From positions 1-50,762 of the forward strand of contig JAILLS010000040.1 in the NCBI GenBank assembly GCA_024693025.1: DNA of 50,762 bases, in the 5' to 3' direction. Of the stretch, positions 34,648 to 43,800 are shown piece by piece. Position numbers and translations under genes: made by a program. Origin of the DNA: Succinivibrio sp. (GTDB lineage: Bacteria; Pseudomonadota; Gammaproteobacteria; Enterobacterales; Succinivibrionaceae). Under the pieces are notes generated by a model. That model was not told the origin of the DNA. It searched no databases and was given only the letters and a program-made list of their open reading frames with translations. Numbering within the stretch: the first letter of the stretch is position 1; each line of letters opens with the position of its first letter.

Positions 34648-35486
34648 CCCTGCGCCTTGTGCTCTAAGGCAAAGCTGTAGAGGGTATTTTTAGGGATCCT
34701 GCTCAGTCTGCTGACCAGCTGGCAGACCTGCTTGACCGGCAGATGAGGCAGCAGCTGCAGCATCACCTCCTGCACCTCTTCAGGCAGCTCAGTGTGCTGC
34801 TCTGCAACACCGCCTATCACCACCACAAACTCCCCTTTCTGCCGCTCAGAACTTGAACCGATAAATTCCGGCAGCTGCACGCCTCTCATGCGATAGCAGC
34901 TCTCAAAGGTCTTGGTCAGCTCCCGGCATACCGCCACCGGATGCTCCGGCAAAAGCTCGGCTATCTGCTTACTGGTGGCCAGAATTCTTTTGGGCGACTC
35001 ATAGTACACGCAGGTGCAGTTAAGCTCCCCTGCCCGTTTAAGCTCCTCCCTAAGCTCACCTTCCTTGACCGGGAAAAAACCGCAGAACATGAAGCGATCG
35101 GTGGGCAGAGCTGCCACCTCTAAAGCCGTGATCAGGGCACAGGGTCCCGGCAGCGGCACCACCCTGATGCCGGCCTTGACACACAGAGAGACGAGCTTGT
35201 AGCCAGGATCATTGATGAGCGGACTGCCCGCATCTGAAATTAAGGCAACCGCCCCGCCCTGCTGCACCTCACTGATGATGCACTCAGCCTTCTGAGCCTC
35301 CACCTGATCATAACAGCTCATAAGCCTGGTCCCGCTCACGCCCAGATGATCAAGCAGAATACGCGAGTGGCGTGTGTCTTCACAGGCAATCAGGGTGGCT
35401 CCCTTGAGCACTTCGATGGCTCTTTGCGTAATATCCTCAAGATTGCCGATGGGGGTCGGCACGATATACAGCGCACTCTCTAACAT
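34644..35486 (-). CDS. rsmI: 16S rRNA C1402 2'-O-methyltransferase
   Basis: Methylates the ribose of C1402 in the decoding centre using S-adenosylmethionine. The tetrapyrrole-methylase-like fold is shown by YIVPTPIGNLEDITQRA at the N-terminus, ACEDTRHSR, ALISDAGSPLINDPG and VVPLPGPCALITAL. 280 residues is normal. It is divergent from lpoA, the same pairing as in E. coli (rsmI/yraL with lpoA/yraM). Confidence 0.97.
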   Translation of the reverse strand: MLESALYIVPTPIGNLEDITQRAIEVLKGATLIACEDTRHSRILLDHLGVSGTRLMSCYDQVEAQKAECIISEVQQGGAVALISDAGSPLINDPGYKLVSLCVKAGIRVVPLPGPCALITALEVAALPTDRFMFCGFFPVKEGELREELKRAGELNCTCVYYESPKRILATSKQIAELLPEHPVAVCRELTKTFESCYRMRGVQLPEFIGSSSERQKGEFVVVIGGVAEQHTELPEEVQEVMLQLLPHLPVKQVCQLVSRLSRIPKNTLYSFALEHKAQG

Positions 35487-35639
35487 TTCTGCATCCTCAT
35501 AAGTCTATCCGCAACAAACTCTAGTAAACATAGTATAATCATAATATTACAAAACCGGTCCGCTTTTTAATACAGACAGTGCCTGAGCAGGCTGCCCCCT
35601 GCAGCCCCTGCCGAGCACACTGCTAGATAGGTAATTGAA

Positions 35640-37379
35640 GTGAATAAATTTAAATTATTATGCTGCCTGTGGGTAGCAGCCTGCGTGGCATTAACCGCCT
35701 GCTCCTCCACCTCAGAGGAGAGTGAGAAATCTCTCTCCAAAGCCTTTGGTCCGCTGCAGGGACAGGTCGCAGATTACCAGAAGCAGCTTGCCGGCGCATC
35801 TTCAGGCGAGCGCTTTGCGCTGCAGATCCTGCTCACCCGCGCCCAGATCCTCTCTGGTAATCAGAAGGGAGCTCTGGAGAGTATCAAGGTCCTCAAATCC
35901 GAGGCTGAAACTCCGGCACTAAAGGGCAGCGTCAGCATGATGGAAGCTATGTATCTGCAGAAGCTAGGCAAGTACAGCGAAGCGGAGAGCAAGCTGAACA
36001 GCGTCAATCTGCAGAGCCTCCCGCAGCAGGCTGATATCTATTTTCATCAGTTAAAGGCCGCCATCTGCGAGAAGAAATATCAGCAGAGCCATGATAATCA
36101 GGATCTGCTCAAAGCCTATCAGGAACAGAAAATCCTGTTAAGTCTGGTCAAGGGACCTGATTACAAGGCCACCCTGAGCCAGTGCACCAATATTCTCGCG
36201 CATCTTGACCCGGCGGAGCTGTCAAGACAGCTGAACACCAGCCGCGACCAGCTTGACAAGGGGTTCTATGAATACAGTCTTATAAGATCCTCGCAGAGCG
36301 GCGCGCTCAAAGACAGCCTGCTTGCAGATCTCAAGGTTAAATATCCTAACCATCCGGTGCTCGAGCTGGTCTCTGTGGGCTATACTCCTAAGAGCGGGCC
36401 ACAGCCATCACAGATGCAGCCTGCCGGCAGTCAGAATGTCACCGGTCTTCAGGACGGCGACAAGGTTGCCGTGCTGCTGCCGCTGACCGGCCGCTTTGCC
36501 GGAGCCGTCGGCAACCCTGCCCGTCAGGGCATACTCGCGGCTCTGACAGCTCGCCAGGCCCAGCTGAACGTGGTGTTCTACGATACCAATAAAATCAACC
36601 TCAGCAATATCGTCTCGCAGATCAATGGCGACGGCACCAAGCTCATCATCGGCCCTATTCTCAAGCCGGAGGTGAATGCCCTCAATCAGGCTCACACCAC
36701 CATTCCGTCCATTGTGCTCAATCAGCCTGAAGTCGTGGCTTCAGGCCAGTGGTACTTTGATCTGGGCCCTGACTATGAGGGCGCTTTAGCTGCCGTCAAG
36801 ATGCTGCAGGATGGCAGACGCAGTCCCGTGGTGATCTCAGGCAAGGATAAGGGGTCGGTGCGTGCCGTGGACAGCTTCAGCCGCACTCTTTCAAGTCAGG
36901 GTCTGCACGCCCAGGTCTGCACCTTCACTGATCCTGAAATGGTCAAGGAGTCTCTAAGCTCCTGCCCGATACAGGCAGCCGACGGTATCTATATCCGGGC
37001 CTCCGCCAAGGACGCAGCTGCACTCAAGACGCTGATCCCTGCTGACAGGCAGGTCTATCTGACCGATATGAGCTATGAGGGCTACAATAATTCCGCGCAG
37101 GAATTTGCGCTGCAGGGTGCGATCCTTGGCGACATGCCGTGGCTGCTCACCGACAGTGCGCTCAAGGAGTCCTTCATGAAAGCCCTGCCTAAGGCCAATG
37201 CTCAGGCTCAGCGCATTTTTGCCGCTGCCTATGACAGCATCAACCTTGCCTACAGCATGCCGCTGCTCAAAGAAAGTCCGAATGATGTGCTGCATGGTTT
37301 AAGCGGCGACATCAGTCTTGGCAGCAATGGTCTGATTGAAACCTCCCCGCTCTGGGTGAATCTAGGACAGAAGCGCTAG
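35640..37379 (+). CDS. lpoA: Outer-membrane lipoprotein activator of PBP1A
   Basis: An outer-membrane lipoprotein that reaches through the periplasm to stimulate the peptidoglycan synthase PBP1A. The signal peptide ends in lipobox LTAC with acylated Cys21. The N-terminal ~250 residues are helical and repeat-like (TPR-type), followed by a periplasmic-binding-protein-like domain starting DKVAVLLPLTGRFAGAVGNPARQGILAAL. GTG at 35640 is the start, with a weak AGG upstream. At 579 residues it is shorter than the E. coli protein (678), mostly in the linker and helical part. Confidence 0.9.
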   Translation: MNKFKLLCCLWVAACVALTACSSTSEESEKSLSKAFGPLQGQVADYQKQLAGASSGERFALQILLTRAQILSGNQKGALESIKVLKSEAETPALKGSVSMMEAMYLQKLGKYSEAESKLNSVNLQSLPQQADIYFHQLKAAICEKKYQQSHDNQDLLKAYQEQKILLSLVKGPDYKATLSQCTNILAHLDPAELSRQLNTSRDQLDKGFYEYSLIRSSQSGALKDSLLADLKVKYPNHPVLELVSVGYTPKSGPQPSQMQPAGSQNVTGLQDGDKVAVLLPLTGRFAGAVGNPARQGILAALTARQAQLNVVFYDTNKINLSNIVSQINGDGTKLIIGPILKPEVNALNQAHTTIPSIVLNQPEVVASGQWYFDLGPDYEGALAAVKMLQDGRRSPVVISGKDKGSVRAVDSFSRTLSSQGLHAQVCTFTDPEMVKESLSSCPIQAADGIYIRASAKDAAALKTLIPADRQVYLTDMSYEGYNNSAQEFALQGAILGDMPWLLTDSALKESFMKALPKANAQAQRIFAAAYDSINLAYSMPLLKESPNDVLHGLSGDISLGSNGLIETSPLWVNLGQKR

Positions 37380-37407
37380 TCAGGGCACCTCGCCTGCTAG
37401 AGCTTAA

Positions 37408-37438
37408 AAACACATGCTGCGGCATGTGTTTTTTTTGC
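37408..37438. terminator. Bidirectional terminator between lpoA and the maf operon
   Basis: AAACACATGC (37408-37417), loop TGCG, GCATGTGTTT (37422-37431) with a T-run on the plus side (eight T) and an A-run (T on the minus strand) on the other. It can end both convergent units. Confidence 0.9.
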
Positions 37439-37446
37439 ACTAAAGT

Positions 37447-39642
37447 CTAGCTATAGCGTTTGACAAAGGTGCTCCCTGCCTCACGCCTGACCCAGGGCAC
37501 CTCCCGATAAGGCGCGCATGCTGGCGCCTTAGAGTCTTTATGATCGCAGCCAAGCTTGCCGTCAAGTACCTTAAGATGCTCACCCAGCACATAATGCGGC
37601 AGCCTCGCATACAGATATTTTGCGTCGCTTAAAAAATAGCTCACCTCTGAGAGCATCAGGCGCGCATCCTTAAGACACAGCGCCTCATCCTGACTATGGT
37701 AGAGCGCCCGCATCATCATCAGAAACATACTCTGCAGCGTGCCATAGAGCGTATAGCCAAAGGCCTTGGTGGCAGCGTGCTGATTGAGCAGCGAGATAGT
37801 CTCAGAGATGGTCTGCATCAGCTGCACATAGCCTAACCTGCTTGCAGGTACTTTTTTGAGCAGAGCTTCAAGCCTGCCTACAGTTTCTGCAAATTCTGCC
37901 TTGTTAAGATCCTGCTCAAGCTGCTTTTCAGACAGAGGCAGACTCATGGTCAGCTCCTCTTTAAGATAATGTCTGAAGCGCTCCTTATCTATGCACTCAA
38001 GTGCGGCAAACTCCTGTTCAAGCTCCTCTGCATGCTTTGGCCTGGTGCCTTCAAGTCTGGCGCCGTCTGAGCAGTTGACGCACTGAACATGAGGTAAAAA
38101 CTGGCTGAGCAGATCCTCAAACATATGGATGGAGAGCAGGTAGAGCTTGTTGGTGCTGACCTTGCCGCCAAAATTGCCGCACACCTCAGTGCTCAGCAGA
38201 TAATTGCCTCCGCTGTCGCTGCCGGGTCTGGCATAAAACTTCGACTGCTCGGAGTGCATGCGCGTAAAGCCCACCTTTTTACCATTGTCAATGCCAAATA
38301 AATACAGACGCCTGAAGCCTAAATGCAGAGCCCCCGACAGTCCCATATTGCCGACCAGAGGATTGATCATAATGGCCGGACGCCAGTTTTTAAGCTCCTC
38401 ATGAGCATGCACTGCCATCCAGTAGAACGGCTCATCCAGCTTGGCAAATAAAGCCTGATGTTTAAAGAGCCGCAGCACCCGAGGATGCACGACGTCGGTC
38501 GCCAGCAGGGTTACCTTGTCAAAAAAGTCAGGATCATAAATGAGCTCAAGGCTATAGGCCACCTCCGGGGTACGCTCGGTACAGCAGTAAAAATCCGGCA
38601 CGATGCCCGCATGATACAGACAGTCTAAAGCAGTGCCGCAGGCAAAAATCAGCGCCTGATCCTGATGGCGGCGGATAAAGGCAAGATCCTTGTCAAGAGA
38701 TGGTCCTGAGCCTACAAGAAAAACCGGTCTGTCCCGGTATTCATCAGACAGGATGCGATCCTGCCTCAAAAGTCTGGCCTGTTGTTCCAGGGCTCTGGCG
38801 CCGTGGCTTAAGGCAAAGAGATGATCGTCAAAAAAGCCCAAAGCCTGAAAATTACGGCTATAGTCACGCTTTAAGGCCTCTTTAAGCCTGCTGATGGTCT
38901 CTGAATGATAGTGCACATAGTTAAAGCAGAAGCCTGACAGAAAGCGTCCATGCAGATCATAGAAGGCATAGAGATTGGCAAACAGCTCCTGCTCAGAAAC
39001 TCCCACCAACAGCTTGATCCCGGAGTTGTTTTCTGCCAGAAACTTTAGCAGCGGAGCCCAGTTGAAGGCGTGCAGCGAGGCATAAAACAGATCGGCATTA
39101 GGCTCTACTATGACGAGGTTGGCAATCTCCACCTGAGAGTAGAGAAAATCCAGCTGATAGCCAAGACCTAAGCCCAGCATGACACAGTTAGGCAGCGAGC
39201 CCACGCTCCTGGGAGTCAGACGATCTTCTTTAGGATAACTGTTGGTAAGCGTAACGCAGGCATTGACATAACGATAATGGATCTGTCCGTAGGGATCAGG
39301 CTCATTGCGGTACTTCACCTGCTCAAAGGGATGCTCATCAAGATAATGGCGCACCTGCTCTTCACAGAGTTTGAGCGGATCTTCAACCTTGTAGAAAACC
39401 TCTTTGCGATCTGTAAAGTAGAGGTTGGGCACTCCGTTATGAGTGCAGAAAAACTCGAGAGCCTCACTTGGCTTATAGGCGGCAAAATGACGGGCAAGTT
39501 CCGGCATATAGCGGGAGAAGGCCGCCATATTTTCTGAGAAGCGCTGCAGGAGCATCTTGCGCATCTGCTCCTGCAGGATACTTAATTCCTGATATTCTTC
39601 AAGATCAGCCTGAGAAAGGGTAGCACCTGGCTTATCGGTCAT
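37447..39642 (-). CDS. Maf-type motility accessory protein (flagellin glycosylation)
   Basis: A 731-residue protein of the DUF115/Maf family. Members transfer nonulosonic acids such as pseudaminic or legionaminic acid to flagellin. The central domain has the marker VFLVGSGPSLDKDL (about 300-315) followed by FACGTALDCLYHAGIVPDF, a Rossmann-like nucleotide-sugar fold; a Glu-rich N-terminal region and helical C-terminal region flank it. It is third in a fliS-fliT-maf operon, its ATG overlapping the fliT stop as ATGA, which ties it firmly to flagella. No nonulosonate biosynthesis genes are visible in the window. Confidence 0.88.
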   Translation of the reverse strand: MTDKPGATLSQADLEEYQELSILQEQMRKMLLQRFSENMAAFSRYMPELARHFAAYKPSEALEFFCTHNGVPNLYFTDRKEVFYKVEDPLKLCEEQVRHYLDEHPFEQVKYRNEPDPYGQIHYRYVNACVTLTNSYPKEDRLTPRSVGSLPNCVMLGLGLGYQLDFLYSQVEIANLVIVEPNADLFYASLHAFNWAPLLKFLAENNSGIKLLVGVSEQELFANLYAFYDLHGRFLSGFCFNYVHYHSETISRLKEALKRDYSRNFQALGFFDDHLFALSHGARALEQQARLLRQDRILSDEYRDRPVFLVGSGPSLDKDLAFIRRHQDQALIFACGTALDCLYHAGIVPDFYCCTERTPEVAYSLELIYDPDFFDKVTLLATDVVHPRVLRLFKHQALFAKLDEPFYWMAVHAHEELKNWRPAIMINPLVGNMGLSGALHLGFRRLYLFGIDNGKKVGFTRMHSEQSKFYARPGSDSGGNYLLSTEVCGNFGGKVSTNKLYLLSIHMFEDLLSQFLPHVQCVNCSDGARLEGTRPKHAEELEQEFAALECIDKERFRHYLKEELTMSLPLSEKQLEQDLNKAEFAETVGRLEALLKKVPASRLGYVQLMQTISETISLLNQHAATKAFGYTLYGTLQSMFLMMMRALYHSQDEALCLKDARLMLSEVSYFLSDAKYLYARLPHYVLGEHLKVLDGKLGCDHKDSKAPACAPYREVPWVRREAGSTFVKRYS

Positions 39643-39962
39643 GTACGGCTCATATTGTTTACCATTCCATAGCTGCGGTTAGCCTTGGAACTCTTATGCA
39701 GACCAATCAGCTCCTGTCTGATTTTCTCCCGCTCTTCAGTCAGCGAGGCAATCAGTGAGCGGGCATATTCGCTGTAGGCCTGAGCAAAGGACAGAAATTC
39801 GTCACGTCTTTCGCTGGGCATGCCAAGACTCGTGAGCGTCTTCACGAGCTCAACAGATTTTCTTCCCATACTCTGAGCATCCTCATAGCGCTCTTCGGCA
39901 AGCGCGGTCTGCATGGCCTGCTCAGTCTGCTGCAGTACTGCTACAGCTTCATCAAAAGTCAT
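39639..39962 (-). CDS. fliT: FliT-like flagellar chaperone
   Basis: A 107-residue helical protein. I choose ATG 39962 over an upstream TTG at 40007 because GAGGGAG lies about 6 bases before the ATG. The sequence is mostly three amphipathic helices (MTFDEAVAVLQQTEQAMQ onward), as in FliT, the export chaperone for the filament cap FliD. Primary similarity is low, so the name rests on size, helical make-up and position between fliS and maf. The tail is basic and Ser/Asn-rich. Confidence 0.65.
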   Translation of the reverse strand: MTFDEAVAVLQQTEQAMQTALAEERYEDAQSMGRKSVELVKTLTSLGMPSERRDEFLSFAQAYSEYARSLIASLTEEREKIRQELIGLHKSSKANRSYGMVNNMSRT

Positions 39963-40022
39963 AAAAAACTCCCTCAGGACTTTTACAAGTCCCGTTGCTT
40001 CATTCAAGCTTCAAACTGTCAT

Positions 40023-40487
40023 TTAAATCCTGCCTGAGGCTAGGACCGGTTTGAAGGACTGCTCGGCAATCTGTTCTGCGGATCGTTTGGAGCGGGCTTC
40101 CTGCTGTGCCTGTATAGGCAGAGCATCCCAGGCCTCCTTGATCGGCATAAATACGCGCAGCGCCTCATCTAAGGGTTCACAGGTCAACTTAATCGAAGCA
40201 TCTGAAATTTTATCAATGATAAAACAGTATAAGTCATACAGGCTCTGGGCTAAAGACTCATTTACCGAAAAATCCAAGGTGCTTTTCAGATTTTCCAGAA
40301 TGGCAGTTGCCGATGAGAGCTTTTTGGCCTTAGTCTCCAGATCTCCGCGACTGATGGCACCCTTGGCCTGAGCGATGCGTTCAAAGATCCCCTGATAGAG
40401 CATTTTGGTGACTATATAAGGATCAGCTACTGAGATTTCAGCAGTCAGACTGGCTTTTTTATAGGCACCGATTTTATTACCGTACAT
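40023..40487 (-). CDS. fliS: Flagellin export chaperone FliS
   Basis: Binds flagellin in the cytosol and keeps it export-competent. The N-terminal YGNKIGAYKKASLTAEISVADPYIVTKMLYQGIFERIAQAKGAI pattern and ENLKSTLDF are typical of FliS four-helix bundles. At 154 residues it is somewhat longer than the common ~130, with a ~25-residue C-terminal tail. AGAGGAG is 6 bases before the ATG. First gene behind the sigma-54 promoter at 40555-40571. Confidence 0.93.
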   Translation of the reverse strand: MYGNKIGAYKKASLTAEISVADPYIVTKMLYQGIFERIAQAKGAISRGDLETKAKKLSSATAILENLKSTLDFSVNESLAQSLYDLYCFIIDKISDASIKLTCEPLDEALRVFMPIKEAWDALPIQAQQEARSKRSAEQIAEQSFKPVLASGRI

Positions 40488-40514
40488 GGTGTGCTCCTCT
40501 GCTTTTCAAGTGCA

Positions 40515-40530
40515 TGGCAAAAAATTGCCA
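40515..40530. promoter_or_regulatory. Palindrome downstream of the fliS sigma-54 promoter
   Basis: TGGCAA (40515-40520), AAAA, TTGCCA (40525-40530), a perfect dyad about 15-30 bases after the predicted transcription start. In Vibrio cholerae FlrC is known to bind enhancers downstream of some flagellar start sites, so this is a candidate FlrC site; an mRNA hairpin is the alternative. Confidence 0.45.
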
Positions 40531-40554
40531 CAATCACGTACTCAATCTAAAAGA

Positions 40555-40571
40555 AGCAAAATCGATGCCAA
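40555..40571 (-). promoter_or_regulatory. Sigma-54 promoter of the fliS-fliT-maf operon
   Basis: On the minus strand TTGGCATCGATTTTGCT: GG (40569-40568) and GC (40557-40556) with exactly 10 bases between. Start site predicted near 40545, giving a ~57-base leader. Its activator is most likely FlrC, encoded 6 kb away. Confidence 0.85.
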
Positions 40572-40575
40572 AAAT

Positions 40576-40719
40576 TTAGGCGCGCAGTTCCTGCTGCTGG
40601 TTAAAAAATACAGTATGGCGGGCCTGACGGTGTTCACGCTGACTTTTTAAGAAAAAACGCCGTCTGTGATTACGGCTTAGAGCAATACTGCGGTGCAGCG
40701 CATGCGGAGATTTTTTCAC
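40576..40719 (-). CDS. Unrecognised small basic protein, 47 residues
   Basis: A short open frame with complete expression signals: GTG start at 40719, GAGG about 8 bases upstream, and a perfect TATAAT at 40756-40751 that would start transcription roughly 25 bases before the GTG. The product begins KKSPHALHRSIALSRNHRRR and is very basic (9 Arg, 5 His, 3 Lys in 47), with codon choice like the neighbours. There is no signal peptide or membrane segment. It could be a nucleic-acid-binding peptide. The stop codon lies 5 bases upstream of the fliS sigma-54 promoter, so it is a separate transcript start. I recognise no homologue; it may also be a chance frame. Confidence 0.5.
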   Translation of the reverse strand: MKKSPHALHRSIALSRNHRRRFFLKSQREHRQARHTVFFNQQQELRA

Positions 40720-40750
40720 GATGAAACCTCGGTGATGATTTTACGGCTTA

Positions 40751-40756
40751 ATTATA
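40751..40756 (-). promoter_or_regulatory. -10 element upstream of the 47-residue ORF
   Basis: A perfect TATAAT on the minus strand; the best -35 (TTTCTC, 17-base spacing) is poor. It is positioned to transcribe the small ORF and run on toward fliS. Confidence 0.4.
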
Positions 40757-40810
40757 CCTCTTTTACTGCCGAGGAGAAAAACGCATTTTTGCCACGTGAT
40801 TTTAAGGCTG

Positions 40811-40819
40811 TGCTAAAAT
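40811..40819 (+). promoter_or_regulatory. Candidate purL promoter (extended -10)
   Basis: TGCTAAAAT gives an extended -10; TTGCCA at 40789 is a -35-like hexamer but 19 bases away. The start would be near 40826, with AGAGGA about 10 bases before the purL ATG. Confidence 0.4.
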
Positions 40820-40868
40820 AGCCTCAGTTTTTTTACCTTCCTTATTTATCGCAGAGGATCTTCGTCAG

Positions 40869-43800
40869 ATGGATATCATTCACGGCTCTGCCGCTCTCTC
40901 AAGCTTCAGAATCGATAAACTTAAAGAGGCTTTAAACGCCCAGGGTATTACAGTTGAAGCGCTCAGCACCCACTATGTTCATTTTGTGGATGTGAGCGAG
41001 CCTTTAACTGACAAGGAGCAGGAAGTCCTAGCTCACATTCTCACCTATGGTCCGAAAATGCAGGAACAGCTGCACGACGGTGCATTACTCTTGGTCGTAC
41101 CGCGCCTGGGCACCATTTCTCCCTGGTCCTCCAAAGCCACTGATATCGCGCATAACTGCGGTCTTATGAAGATCAACCGCCTCGAGCGGGGTATCGCCTA
41201 TAACTGCAGGTTCTCTAAAGAACTGACTGAGGCACAGCTTGAGCAGTTCAAGGCGCTCATTCATGATCGCATGATGGAGGTGGTGCTCACAGACTATGCG
41301 GAGGCACAGGCGCTCTTCAAGCAGCAGACTCCCGCCCCATATCAGACCGTACCATTGACCAGCGACGGCCTTGCGGCTATTGAAAAGGCCAATGTGGAGC
41401 TGGGACTGGCCTTAAATCCTGAGGAGATGCAGTATCTGCTGGACTCCTTCAAGGGCCTAGGCCGCGATCCTACCGATATTGAACTGTATATGTTTGCCCA
41501 GATGAACTCTGAACACTGCAGACATAAGGTCTTCAATGCCGCCTGGAATATCGACGGACAGGATCAGGAAAAATCGCTGTTTGGCATGATCCGCAATACC
41601 TTCAAGACCCATCCTGACTATGTGCTGTCAGCCTATAAGGACAATGCCGCCGTGATGGAAGGCTCCAAGGCCGGCCGCTTCTTCCCGGACAGCAACGGGC
41701 AGTGGGAATATCATGTCGAAGACATGCCGATTCTGATGAAGGTCGAGACCCACAATCACCCTACCGCCATCTCGCCTTTCCCTGGTGCAGCCACGGGCTC
41801 AGGCGGTGAAATCCGTGACGAGGGCGCCACCGGTGTCGGCTCAAGACCTAAAGCCGGTCTGTGCGGCTTCTCTGTCTCCAACCTGCGCATCCCGCATGCT
41901 GTCAGGCCCTGGGAGCATGATTTTGGCAAACCCTCGAGAATCTCCTCTGCGCTGCAGATTATGCTCGACGGTCCTTTAGGTGCGGCAAGCTTTAACAATG
42001 AATTTGGCCGGCCTAATCTGTGCGGCTATTTCAGAACCTATGAAGAGGAAGTGGAAAGCTTCAACGGCCGGGAAATCCGCGGCTATCACAAGCCGATCAT
42101 GCTGGCAGGCGGCTGGGGCAACATCAGACGCGAGCATATTCAGAAGGATCATATCGACCCGGGTGCCAAGCTGATTGTCTTAGGCGGTCCTGCCATGAAT
42201 ATCGGACTGGGCGGCGGAGCAGCCTCCTCCATGAACTCTGGCACCTCGAGCGAGGATCTCGATTTTGCCTCCGTGCAGCGCGGCAATCCTGAAATGCAGA
42301 GACGCTGTCAGGAAGTCATCGATGCCTGCTGGAGACTTGGCGATCAGAACCCGATTATGTTTATCCATGACGTAGGTGCCGGCGGTCTGTCCAATGCCAT
42401 GCCGGAGCTGGTGGCAGACGGCGGAGTAGGCGGTCACTTCCAGCTGCGTGACATTCCTAACGATGAAAAGGGCATGTCTCCTCTGCAGATCTGGTGTAAC
42501 GAATCACAGGAGCGCTATGTGGTCGCTGTGGCCGCGGATAAATTCCCGGTCTTTAAGTCCTTCTGCGAGCGTGAACGCGCTCAGTATGCCGTGATCGGCG
42601 TTGCCACTGAAGAGCGGCGCATTGTGCTGGAGGATGCCTTCTTCAAGAATCGTCCTATCGATCTGCCTTTGGACATTCTCTTAGGCAAGCCGCCTAGAAC
42701 CCATAAGGTGGTCAAGAGCAGCAAGCCTCAGTTCAAGCCATTTGACGAGTCCGGCATTAAACTCAGTGAAGCTGCCGAGCGGGTACTGCGCCTGCCGACC
42801 GTGTCTGAGAAAACCTTCCTGATCACCATCGGTGACCGCTCCGTCACCGGTCTTACCGCCCGCGATCAGATGGTAGGTCCCTGGCAGGTGCCGGTTGCCG
42901 ACGTAGCTGTGACCTGTGCCTCCTATGACACCTATCATGGTGAGGCCGCGGCCATCGGCGAGCGTACGCCGGTCGCTCTGATCGATCATGCCGCCTCCGT
43001 GCGTCTTGCCGTAGCCGAGGCGATCACCAATATCGCCGCAGCGGATATCGGTGAGCTCAATCGCGTCAAGCTCTCTGCCAACTGGATGGCACCAAACGGG
43101 CATCCGGGTGAGGATGCGGGGCTCTATGAAGCGGTTAAGACCCTCGGTGAGGAATTAGGTCCTGAGCTTGAGCTTACCGTCCCTGTAGGCAAGGATTCCA
43201 TGTCCATGAAGACCACCTGGCAGGAGAATGGCAGAGAGAAGAGCGTAACTGCCCCGCTCTCGCTTATCATCTCAGCCTTTGCCCGCGTTGAGGATGTAAG
43301 AAAGACCTTAACTCCGCAGCTGCAAACCACCTGCGGTCAGACCAAGCTTATCTATGTTGACTTAGGCGACCGCCGCAACCGCTTAGGCGGCTCGGCCTTA
43401 GCCCAGGTCTACCGTCAGCTTGGCGATCAGTGTGCTGATTTAGACAGCCCGGCCCGCTTAAAAGGCTTGTTTGACTCGGTGCAGTTCCTCAATCAGAAGG
43501 GCAAGCTTCTGGCCTATCACGATATCTCCGACGGCGGCCTGTTTACCACCATCTGTGAAATGTCCTTTGCAGGTCACGTCGGTCTCAGATGTGAAATCGG
43601 TCTGCTCGGTCAGGATGATCTGGCCATCCTCTTTAGCGAAGAGCCTGGTGCGGTGATGCAGGTCAGAGCCGCGGATGAAGAGCTCGTGCTCAATGTGCTC
43701 TCAGGTCACGGCCTTGCCAACTGCGCCTTCACCGTAGGCTCCTTAAGAGCTGATGATCGCATTGTCTTTACCCGCGACGGCCGTGAGGTACTCAGCGAGC

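Noticed and set aside
40781..40798. PurR box upstream of purL
   Set aside because: ACGCATTTTTGCCACG only matches half of the palindromic consensus; symmetry is lacking.
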